This document shows, one piece after another, positions 16,862 to 23,270 of a DNA stretch of 44,377 nt (its first letter is position 1; the number at the start of each line of letters is the position of its first letter). The notes beneath the pieces are model-generated. The model was not told where the DNA came from, made no database searches, and was given only the letters and a program-made list of their open reading frames with translations. The DNA comes from Kiritimatiellia bacterium. GTDB lineage: Bacteria > Verrucomicrobiota > Kiritimatiellia > CAIQIC01 > Lenti-01. The stretch covers positions 1-44,377 of the forward strand of contig JAQUJC010000021.1 in the NCBI GenBank assembly GCA_028681135.1. The letters are read 5' to 3'. A program made the translations under genes and the position numbers.

Positions 16862-18319
16862 ATGAAACGACTTTTGTTGAGACCATTATGCACAAGAACT
16901 GTACCTGTCGGGCGGACACGCCCCCGCCATCTGTGGGTTTTGGCGGGATTATTCATCTGTGTCTTCGCGACCACGGGTTTGGCTCAAGACTACACGTGGA
17001 TCACCAACAATGGAACCATCACGATCACGGACTATACCGGCCCCGGCGGAGATGTGACCGTTCCCTCCAATCTGGCGGGCAAGGTGGTCACCCACCTCGG
17101 AACGAATGCATTTCGTGAGGTCACCACCCTGACAAGCGTAACCCTCCCCGACAGCATCACTACGATTGAAGAAGGCGCTTTTACCTCTTGCTCCAACCTG
17201 ACAAGCGTGGCCTTTGGGGACAGCGTCACCACGATTGGGAATGGCGTATTTGCCTTTTGCGGAAACCTGCTGAGCGCGACTCTCCCCAACAGCATTACCA
17301 ATATGGGAGGGCTTGTGTTTAACCAATGCTACAGATTGGCCAGCGTGACCCTCCCCAACAACATCACCGCCATTCAAGCGTATACATTTGATGCCTGCGC
17401 AAGCCTGGCCAGCGTGACCCTCCCCAACAGCGTCACTGCGATTGGAAGGCGGGCCTTCGCTGGCTGCCATAGCCTAAGCAACATCACCCTCCCGAACAAC
17501 GTCACCTCGATTGGCGAGGCCGCTTTTCGATACTGCTCCGGCCTGATAAATGCTTCTATCGGAAACAGTGTCACCTCGATTGCGTACAGCGCTTTTTCCC
17601 ATTGCACCAACCTGATCAGCATGACCCTTCCAAACAGCCTCACAGCGCTGGGGGGGGATGCCTTCAGAAACTGTTCCCGACTGACCCGCATAACCATTCC
17701 AAACAGCGTCACTTCGATGGGAGGCTATGTATGTTACGACTGCAAAAGCCTGATGGACGTGACTATCGGGAACCGCGTCACCACGATTGGTGACAGCGCA
17801 TTTGGCAATTGTTACAGCCTGACCCATATCACCCTCCCCGACAGTGTCACCACGATTGCAGACGACGCATTCACCTCTTGTGACAACCTTGTAAGCGTAA
17901 CCCTCCCGGATAGCGTCACCACGATGGGCGAACACGTATTTGTCTTTTGCGGTAACTTGGAAACTGTATTTTTCAACGGAGATGTCCCCATCTCCACCCA
18001 GACCAATATTTTTGCGAATTCCACTCCGCTGGTTTATCACCGCTACGGCGCATCCGGATGGGGCGCCACATTCGAAGGTCTCACCACCGCCATCTGGCCG
18101 GAAGTCCTGTCCATTACCCCCCAGTCCGCCGGCCATGTGTTAAGCGTGGTTGGCGATGAGATCCAGGGCATCAACGTGCAGCAGTGCACAAACCTTCCCG
18201 CAGGCCAATGGACAGACGTGCTGGGCGAAATGATGACGGGCGCCCCAGTCGATATCACGGTCCCGGCGGGTGATGACGACCCGATGCGCTTATACCGCCT
18301 CGCCCTCGAGCCAGAATAA
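16862..18319 (+). CDS. Secreted BspA-type leucine-rich-repeat protein
   Basis: The 485-residue protein has a long signal peptide (basic N-terminus, then LWVLAGLFICVFATTGLAQ). Residues ~75-365 contain twelve consecutive repeats, each exactly 23 residues, of the type LTSVTLPDSVTTIGxxAFxxC. This is the Treponema/BspA LRR (LRR_5) pattern that forms a solenoid and often mediates adhesion. A cap (VFFNGDVP to YHRYGASGWG) and a ~95-residue beta-rich C-terminal domain follow (LSVVGDEIQGINVQQCTNLPA). No sortase or PEP-CTERM signal is visible, so retention at the surface is unproven. It is monocistronic by position; the next gene begins 63 bp downstream after two palindromes. Confidence 0.9.
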   Translation: MKRLLLRPLCTRTVPVGRTRPRHLWVLAGLFICVFATTGLAQDYTWITNNGTITITDYTGPGGDVTVPSNLAGKVVTHLGTNAFREVTTLTSVTLPDSITTIEEGAFTSCSNLTSVAFGDSVTTIGNGVFAFCGNLLSATLPNSITNMGGLVFNQCYRLASVTLPNNITAIQAYTFDACASLASVTLPNSVTAIGRRAFAGCHSLSNITLPNNVTSIGEAAFRYCSGLINASIGNSVTSIAYSAFSHCTNLISMTLPNSLTALGGDAFRNCSRLTRITIPNSVTSMGGYVCYDCKSLMDVTIGNRVTTIGDSAFGNCYSLTHITLPDSVTTIADDAFTSCDNLVSVTLPDSVTTMGEHVFVFCGNLETVFFNGDVPISTQTNIFANSTPLVYHRYGASGWGATFEGLTTAIWPEVLSITPQSAGHVLSVVGDEIQGINVQQCTNLPAGQWTDVLGEMMTGAPVDITVPAGDDDPMRLYRLALEPE

Positions 18320-18371
18320 TTGACGCTCCTGCCTCGGTACATTTTGCGGCGGCATGGGGGACTGTGGTAGG

Positions 18372-18412
18372 TTTTCCACACTATGGAAAATAGTTTTCCA
18401 CACCATGGAAAA
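18372..18412. repeat. Pair of 19-bp palindromes overlapping the hydE start
   Basis: Copies lie at 18372-18390 (TTTTCCACACTATGGAAAA) and 18394-18412 (TTTTCCACACCATGGAAAA), 22 bp centre to centre. They share the ATAG-containing junction with the last pair of the folK-panB array. The only plausible hydE start codon is within the first copy. Confidence 0.85.
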
Positions 18413-19456
18413 ACACTGACCCGCGAGAACCTGCTTCCGCTACTCCGCGCGACAGATGCCGATCTGTCCGCACTCTATGCGCGGGCGGACGCCGTGCGCC
18501 GAGAAAACTGCGGCGACGCCGTACCCATTCGCGCGATCCTGGAATTTTCCAACGTCTGCGCCAACGACTGCCTGTATTGCGGCATCCGCGCCTCCAATCC
18601 CGATCCCATCCGCTACCAGATGGCCGCCGCCGATATCCGTGCAGCCGCCCGGCAGATTGCGGGTGAGGAGATTGCGGGCACCATCGTCTTGCAGGCCGGT
18701 GAGACCCCGGGGGCATCCGACGACGCTATCGCCGCGCTGATACGCGACATCAAAACCGACTGTCCCGCCCTCGCCATCACTCTCTCCGTCGGTAATCGCC
18801 CGCGCCACGTCTATGCACGCTGGCGTGACGCTGGCATGGACCGCTATCTCCTGCGCTTTGAAACCTCGGATGCCGCCCTTTTCGCCCGCCTCCATCCCGC
18901 CGGCACGCTGGCCGAGCGCCTGCGCTGCCTGCGTGACCTGCAAGCGCTCGGCGTACAGACCGGCGGCGGTTTCATGATCGGCCTGCCCGGCGAAACGGTC
19001 GAGACGCTCGCCGACAACATTCTGCTGTGTCGGGAATTTGATTTTGACATGATCGGCATTGGCCCTTACATCCCCCACCCCGGGACGCCACTCAGCCACG
19101 CCCCGAATGTGTATGCCGACGACCCGGATATGTTCTTCCGCGCCATCGCCGTCCTGCGCCTGGCCACCCCGCTGGCGCACATTCCGGCCACCACCGCTTT
19201 TGACGCGTTATTCTCGGACGGCCGCGACCGGGCGCTGCAATGCGGCGCCAATGTCTTCATGCCCAATGCCACGCCGCGTCCCTACCGCCGCGCCTACCAG
19301 CTCTATCCCGGCAAACCCTGCGTCGACGAAGAGGCCCTGAACTGTTCGCGCTGTGTGCAACACCGCCTGCACACCCTGGGCCGCCCCATCGCTCCGGGAC
19401 CATCCCATTCTCTGAAAATGAAGTCCGACAGCCATGTCCTGAATCCTGACTCCTGA
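18383..19456 (+). CDS. hydE: [FeFe]-hydrogenase H-cluster radical SAM maturase HydE
   Basis: The 357-residue radical SAM protein carries ILEFSNVCANDCLYCGIRASN, whose CxxxCxxC binds the [4Fe-4S] cluster. GGGFMIGLPGETVETLADNI and IGIGPYIPHPGTPL match HydE, as does the conserved start region LTRENLLPLLRATDADLSAL. HydE acts in building the diiron centre of [FeFe] hydrogenase. An in-frame stop at 18368-18370 forces the start to the ATG at 18383, inside the palindrome repeat, so the first twelve residues are repeat-encoded. GGTAGG 11 bases upstream may serve as ribosome site. HydF, HydG and hydrogenase genes are not in the window. mutM follows by 11 bp. Confidence 0.9.
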   Translation: MENSFPHHGKTLTRENLLPLLRATDADLSALYARADAVRRENCGDAVPIRAILEFSNVCANDCLYCGIRASNPDPIRYQMAAADIRAAARQIAGEEIAGTIVLQAGETPGASDDAIAALIRDIKTDCPALAITLSVGNRPRHVYARWRDAGMDRYLLRFETSDAALFARLHPAGTLAERLRCLRDLQALGVQTGGGFMIGLPGETVETLADNILLCREFDFDMIGIGPYIPHPGTPLSHAPNVYADDPDMFFRAIAVLRLATPLAHIPATTAFDALFSDGRDRALQCGANVFMPNATPRPYRRAYQLYPGKPCVDEEALNCSRCVQHRLHTLGRPIAPGPSHSLKMKSDSHVLNPDS

Positions 19457-19467
19457 GTCCTGCCCCT

Positions 19468-20298
19468 ATGCCCGAACTGCCCGAAGTCGAAACCGTCGTT
19501 CGCGATTTGAGGGCCTGCGGTTTAGTCGGATTGCAGATCATGAGCGCCCACGTCTTTTGGCCGCGATCCGTGGCCGCCCCCGCGCCAGCCCGACTGTCGG
19601 CGGCCATCCGCGGTAATCAGATTCTCGGTCTGTCCCGCCGCGGAAAATTCATTCGTATCGAGCTATCCGGAAAAGCCGACCTGCTGATTCATTTGCGCAT
19701 GACGGGGCGGCTCTATGTGGCACCCGCCGAGCACGCTGCCACTGGGAAGACCTATGACCGTGTTGTCTTTACGCTCTCCGATGGCCGAGGCCTGAGCTTC
19801 TCCGACCCGCGCAAATTCGGTCGGATTTGGCTGATGGATAACCCCGACGCCCTGTTGGACCGTCTGGGGCCGGAACCGCTCTCCCTCCCACGCGCAACAT
19901 TTGTGCGCCGCCTGGCGGCCCGCTCGCGCACGCTTAAACCTCTGCTGATGGATCAGACGTTTATTGCCGGCATCGGCAACATCTATGCCGACGAAGCGCT
20001 CTGGGCGGCCCAACTCCACCCGCAGCGGAAATCCGACTCGCTTTCCACCGAGGAAGCGGCGCGCGTGCACCGCACCATAAAGATGGTATTGCGCCGGGGC
20101 ATCCGTAATCTAGGCACATCACTGGGCGCGGGCCACACCAACTTCCGCCTGCCGCGCGGTGAACCGGGCCGCAACCGGGAACACCTCTGTGCTTATGGCC
20201 AAACAGGACGGCCCTGCGAGCGCTGTCACACCCCCATCGTGCGCATCCTTGTCGGCCAGCGTGCCACGCATTTTTGTCCCGTCTGCCAACCACAATAA
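19468..20298 (+). CDS. mutM: Formamidopyrimidine-DNA glycosylase (Fpg)
   Basis: The 276-residue enzyme removes oxidised purines such as 8-oxoguanine and nicks the DNA. The N-terminus MPELPEVETVVRDL gives the catalytic Pro and Glu. HLRMTGRL and FSDPRKFGRIWL are typical, as is the helix-two-turn-helix QTFIAGIGNIYADEALW. The C-terminal zinc finger is intact (CERC...CPVC). It follows hydE closely and may be co-transcribed; the pairing is unusual but could reflect oxygen-sensitive physiology (inference). The 11-base gap contains part of a CCTGANTCCTGA microrepeat. Confidence 0.97.
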   Translation: MPELPEVETVVRDLRACGLVGLQIMSAHVFWPRSVAAPAPARLSAAIRGNQILGLSRRGKFIRIELSGKADLLIHLRMTGRLYVAPAEHAATGKTYDRVVFTLSDGRGLSFSDPRKFGRIWLMDNPDALLDRLGPEPLSLPRATFVRRLAARSRTLKPLLMDQTFIAGIGNIYADEALWAAQLHPQRKSDSLSTEEAARVHRTIKMVLRRGIRNLGTSLGAGHTNFRLPRGEPGRNREHLCAYGQTGRPCERCHTPIVRILVGQRATHFCPVCQPQ

Positions 20299-20337
20299 CC
20301 CCTTGGCTCGCAAAGCACCCCCCCCGAATTCATATAG

Positions 20338-20353
20338 ACATATAGCTATATGT
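20338..20353. promoter_or_regulatory. Perfect 16-bp palindrome upstream of the aromatic operon leader
   Basis: ACATATAGCTATATGT is a perfect inverted repeat in an AT-rich patch ~130 bp before the leader peptide. It could be an operator or part of the mutM transcript end; no T-run follows. Confidence 0.35.
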
Positions 20354-20446
20354 TTATTTCACAATCCCAATGTTCGCGCGGGACAGCTCCCTTTTGTGGA
20401 GGCAGCCGGGGCCGCCAGGCGAGTCCAACTTTCTGCTGCCGCCCGC

Positions 20447-20475
20447 TTGACATCCGTGCGGCCGCATGGTTGAGT
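20447..20475 (+). promoter_or_regulatory. Possible promoter for the leader transcript
   Basis: TTGACA (20447-20452) lies 17 bases before TTGAGT (20470-20475), a weak -10. Transcription would start near 20482, the A of the leader ATG region, giving a leaderless or nearly leaderless start. The -10 match is poor, so this is tentative. Confidence 0.3.
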
Positions 20476-20481
20476 ACCCGC

Positions 20482-20553
20482 ATGACTTTCAAACCCCGCT
20501 ATTATGGATTCATCTTTAGGTCGCCGGACGCACGGTCCGGATCGGCCCGGTGA
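20482..20553 (+). CDS. Phe/Tyr-rich attenuation leader peptide
   Basis: This 23-codon ORF (ATG 20482, TGA 20551) begins MTFKPRYYGFIF. Five of its first twelve residues are aromatic: Phe3, Tyr7, Tyr8, Phe10 and Phe12, with tandem TAT codons at 20500-20505. It lies 134 bp before a DAHP synthase-prephenate dehydratase-chorismate mutase operon and directly before mutually exclusive RNA hairpins. This is the architecture of leader peptides such as PheL, in which ribosome stalling at Phe or Tyr codons relieves termination. There is no clear Shine-Dalgarno, which would fit a leaderless transcript. The frame is open back to 20350 but those residues look non-coding. Confidence 0.7.
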   Translation: MTFKPRYYGFIFRSPDARSGSAR

Positions 20554-20595
20554 GCCACTGCCCCGGGAATCTTTCCACAACCGCGTGTCCGGCGA
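20521..20595 (+). promoter_or_regulatory. Antiterminator pairing of the aromatic operon attenuator
   Basis: Bases 20521-20536 can pair with 20580-20595: 14 Watson-Crick pairs, one G-U and one mismatch. This pairing occupies the 5' arm of the terminator stem, so the two structures exclude each other. A competing local hairpin, CCGGAC (20524-20529) with GTCCGG (20535-20540), could sequester the first strand. This gives the 1:2, 2:3, 3:4 arrangement of classical attenuators. Confidence 0.65.
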
Positions 20596-20615
20596 AACGG
20601 AAGCGCGGTTTTTTT
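20579..20615 (+). terminator. Intrinsic terminator inside the leader (attenuator)
   Basis: AACCGCG (20579-20585) pairs perfectly with CGCGGTT (20604-20610). An inner stem TCCG/CGGA (20588-20591 with 20598-20601) stacks within it, and a run of T reaches 20615. It lies between the leader peptide and the DAHP synthase gene, so it would stop transcription before the operon. Confidence 0.7.
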
Positions 20616-20687
20616 GTACCCCGCCCCCCTACCCCCCCCCTCACGAACAAGTACATCCCTGAACTCTAACCCCTGAAAAAATAAACT

Positions 20688-21722
20688 ATGATCATTGTAA
20701 TGAAACGTAATAGCAGCGATGTCGACATTGCCACCGTCAGCGATATGGTGACATCGCTCCGCTACCAACCCCGCGTCATCCACGGCACCGAACAGACGAT
20801 CGTGGCCTGTATCGGCGACGAACTCAGCCACCAGTCTCTCGATATTCTGCGCAACCTGCCGGCCGTTGAATCCGTTATGCCCGTCCAGAAGAAGTTCAAA
20901 ATGGTCTCCCGCGAATATCATCCCGCGAATACCGTGGTGGACGTGCGCGGCGTCAAGATCGGCGGCGGGAATATCGAGGTCATCGCCGGTCCCTGTGCCA
21001 TTGAGTCCTATGACCAATTCCGCACCGCGGTTCGCGATCTGATCGATTGTGGCATCCGGATCATCCGTGCCATGCCCTTCAAGCCCCGCACTTCCCCCTA
21101 CGATTTCCAAGGCCTCAAACACGACGGCTTGCAGATCATGCACGACATCAAAAAAGAATTTGATATCGCCCTGGTATCCGAGGTGACCGGTCCCGATAAG
21201 GTCGAGCAGCTCCAGGATATTGCGGACATGTTCCAAGTGGGCGCGCGCAATGCTCAGAACTATGACCTGCTGGAGCAGATCGCCAAAATCGGCAAACCGG
21301 TTTTGCTCAAGCGCGGACTGGCCAGCACGGTTGAGGAGTGGCTCACGGCCGCCGAATATCTCATCGTGAACAACTGCCCGCAGGTGGTGCTCTGCGAGCG
21401 CGGCCTGCGCTCGTTCGATCCCAGTACGCGTAATCTGCTGGACCTGGGTGCCGTGGCCGTCGCCAAGCAACTCTCGCACCTGCCCATCATTGTTGACCCC
21501 TCGCACGCCGCCGGCGCGCGTCGTCTAGTCCCGGCCCTCGCCCGCGCCAGCCTCGCGGTCGGCGCCGATGGCCTGATTGTCGAAGCCCATCCCGACCCGG
21601 TTAATGCCTTCAGCGATGCCCCCCAACAGCTCGAAACCGGCACCTTCCAGACATTCCTTGACGACCTGGCGCCGTGGATTGATCTCGCCCGCAAAGCCGC
21701 GCTGCATCCGGATCTTGCTTGA
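20688..21722 (+). CDS. aroF: 3-deoxy-7-phosphoheptulonate synthase, type I-beta with N-terminal regulatory domain
   Basis: The 344-residue enzyme condenses PEP and erythrose-4-phosphate, the entry to aromatic synthesis. The first ~70 residues (MIIVMKRNSSDVDIATVSDM onward) form the ferredoxin/ACT-like domain that gives feedback inhibition in Thermotoga-type enzymes. The barrel shows EVIAGPCAIESYDQF, MPFKPRTSPYDFQG, LLKRGLAST, CERGLRSFDPSTRN, IIVDPSHAAGAR and EAHPDPVNAFSDAPQQL. It is the first gene of the attenuated operon; pheA starts 16 bp after its stop. Two layers of end-product control, allosteric and by attenuation, are therefore likely. Confidence 0.95.
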   Translation: MIIVMKRNSSDVDIATVSDMVTSLRYQPRVIHGTEQTIVACIGDELSHQSLDILRNLPAVESVMPVQKKFKMVSREYHPANTVVDVRGVKIGGGNIEVIAGPCAIESYDQFRTAVRDLIDCGIRIIRAMPFKPRTSPYDFQGLKHDGLQIMHDIKKEFDIALVSEVTGPDKVEQLQDIADMFQVGARNAQNYDLLEQIAKIGKPVLLKRGLASTVEEWLTAAEYLIVNNCPQVVLCERGLRSFDPSTRNLLDLGAVAVAKQLSHLPIIVDPSHAAGARRLVPALARASLAVGADGLIVEAHPDPVNAFSDAPQQLETGTFQTFLDDLAPWIDLARKAALHPDLA

Positions 21723-21738
21723 TCCCGAAAGGCCCCCC

Positions 21739-22584
21739 ATGAGCCCATCCATCCTCTATCTCGGCCCAGCCGGCACCCACTCGCACGAAGCCGCCCGACG
21801 TCGTTTCAGCGCTAAATCCCGCCTGGTCCCGTGTCTCTCCCACTACGACATTTTTGCCAAGTTGTGCGCGTCTTCAACCCGCACGCACCCCTTGGCAGTC
21901 GTCCCGGTGGAAAATTCCAGCGAGGGTCCGGTCACCCAGACCCTCGACCAACTCGCTGAGCATCCGCAGGTGACGATTCGGGACAGCTTTTCGCTGCCGG
22001 TGCAGCAGCATCTGCTGGCTCCGCCGGGGCTGACCCTGGCCACTGTCCGACGCGTCTGCAGCCACCCGCAGGCGCTTGGCCAATGCCGCGATACGCTGGC
22101 GCGCTTGCTGCCCCGGGCCGACCTGATTCCCGACTCCAGCACATCCGCCGCCGCCCAACGCGCCGCGCATGAACCGGACACCGCCGCCATCGCCTCCGCG
22201 GCCGCGGCCAAGCTGCACGACCTTTCCATTCTGCACGCCGACATCCAGGATGGTGGTGAGAATGTGACCCGATTTTTCACCCTCGCCACGGCCCCCCAAA
22301 CGGCCAAACCCCGGCGCGCCAAGGGCGTCGAACTGCGCTCGCTTATTCATCTGGTCATCGGCAATCATCCCGGCGCACTGCTGCACGTGCTCTCGCCGTT
22401 CGACTCCGCCGGCGTCAACCTGACCTTCATCCAAAGCCGCCCACTGCCCGGCCGCCCTTGGGAGTACGGCTTTTTTATTGAAGCTGTCACCGACTGGGCC
22501 TCCGCCCCCGCCCGCGCCGCCTGGAAGATGGTCTGCGCCCTCTCCGAATCCGGCCGCAAAATCGGCACCTATCCCGTTACCTGA
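21739..22584 (+). CDS. pheA: Prephenate dehydratase with C-terminal ACT domain
   Basis: The 281-residue enzyme turns prephenate into phenylpyruvate, the committed Phe step. Start ATG 21739 (MSPSILYLGPAGTHSHEAAR) follows CGAAAGG; the frame runs further back only by overlapping aroF. VVPVENSSEGPVTQTLDQL and the catalytic NVTRFFTLA (TRF) are present. The ACT domain has PGALLHVLSPF (GALV-like) and IQSRPLPGRPWEYGFFIE (ESRP-like), which bind Phe in homologues. It lacks a fused chorismate mutase; that activity is supplied by the next gene, one base downstream. Confidence 0.95.
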   Translation: MSPSILYLGPAGTHSHEAARRRFSAKSRLVPCLSHYDIFAKLCASSTRTHPLAVVPVENSSEGPVTQTLDQLAEHPQVTIRDSFSLPVQQHLLAPPGLTLATVRRVCSHPQALGQCRDTLARLLPRADLIPDSSTSAAAQRAAHEPDTAAIASAAAAKLHDLSILHADIQDGGENVTRFFTLATAPQTAKPRRAKGVELRSLIHLVIGNHPGALLHVLSPFDSAGVNLTFIQSRPLPGRPWEYGFFIEAVTDWASAPARAAWKMVCALSESGRKIGTYPVT

Positions 22585-22585
22585 C

Positions 22586-23167
22586 ATGGAAGCGCTGGCT
22601 CATCTGCGGCAATTAATCGCCTCGCTGGACGAGGCGCTGACGGATGCGCTGTGTGCCCGCGCGCGCCTGGGATTCGATCCATCCTTTTACGCGATGCCCC
22701 CCGCCCCCCTCCCCGAGTTGGATGCTATCGCCGGGGCATTTGCCGAGGCCCCGTCGCTCGCCGCGCGCGTACGCATCCTGCGCCCCACTTACCTGCGGTG
22801 CCTCCTCCCCACGCTATGCACCGCCCCCCCCACCAATGGCCCCGCCCCCAGCCTGGCCAGCGATGCCGCCTGCCTCGACGCCTTGGTCCGCCGCCTCGCC
22901 CTCTCGGTGCACGTGGCCAGTCGCAAGCGCGAAACCGTGCCCCCCCCCCTTCAGTCCGCCCTACAGACCCGCGATCGTCGCCGCGTCGAAGCCGCCATCA
23001 CCCACCCGGCGGTGGAGGACGACGTGCTCGCCCGCATCCATACGCGCATCTCCAGCCAGTCGCCAGACCCCACGCTCCCCGATCGCATCGCATCCCTTTA
23101 TGCGGAATGGATCATTCCGCTCTCGCGCAACATTCAGGTTCACAGCCTTCTGGCAACCCATCCATAA
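22586..23167 (+). CDS. Chorismate mutase, eukaryotic (Aro7-like) AroQ type
   Basis: The 193-residue protein starts MEALAHLRQLIASLDEAL, with Arg8 at the position of the catalytic N-terminal Arg of AroQ mutases. Its end, LYAEWIIPLSRNIQVHSLL, closely resembles the LYxxWxxPLTKxVxVxYLL C-terminus of yeast and plant chorismate mutases. The middle segment with VASRKRE resembles the second active-site helix region. It is shorter than Aro7 (~256) and appears to lack much of the regulatory insertion. Ser180 and Gln184 stand where yeast has Thr242 and Glu246; Gln is also found in the E. coli enzyme. It starts one base after pheA and completes the chorismate-to-phenylpyruvate route. The frame overlaps upstream, but ATG 22586 fits. 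Confidence 0.75.
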   Translation: MEALAHLRQLIASLDEALTDALCARARLGFDPSFYAMPPAPLPELDAIAGAFAEAPSLAARVRILRPTYLRCLLPTLCTAPPTNGPAPSLASDAACLDALVRRLALSVHVASRKRETVPPPLQSALQTRDRRRVEAAITHPAVEDDVLARIHTRISSQSPDPTLPDRIASLYAEWIIPLSRNIQVHSLLATHP

Positions 23168-23175
23168 TGTGAGGT

Positions 23176-23195
23176 TCACTTATTGCAATAAGTGA
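23176..23195. promoter_or_regulatory. Perfect 20-bp palindrome after the aromatic operon
   Basis: TCACTTATTGCAATAAGTGA is a perfect inverted repeat 8 bp after the mutase stop, between two convergent genes. There is no strong T-run, so it may be a bidirectional hairpin terminator or a protein-binding site. Confidence 0.5.
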
Positions 23196-23270
23196 CTCTA
23201 CTTTGGGGGAGGGGGTGCCATTCAAAATACCGAATTTGGCGGGCGGGTCCGTTGGCCCCGTGGGGGCGGA

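Noticed and set aside
20350-20481. Upstream extension of the leader peptide to a 67-residue ORF
   Set aside because: The added residues have no coding character or ribosome site, and the aromatic-rich ATG ORF alone matches known leader peptides.
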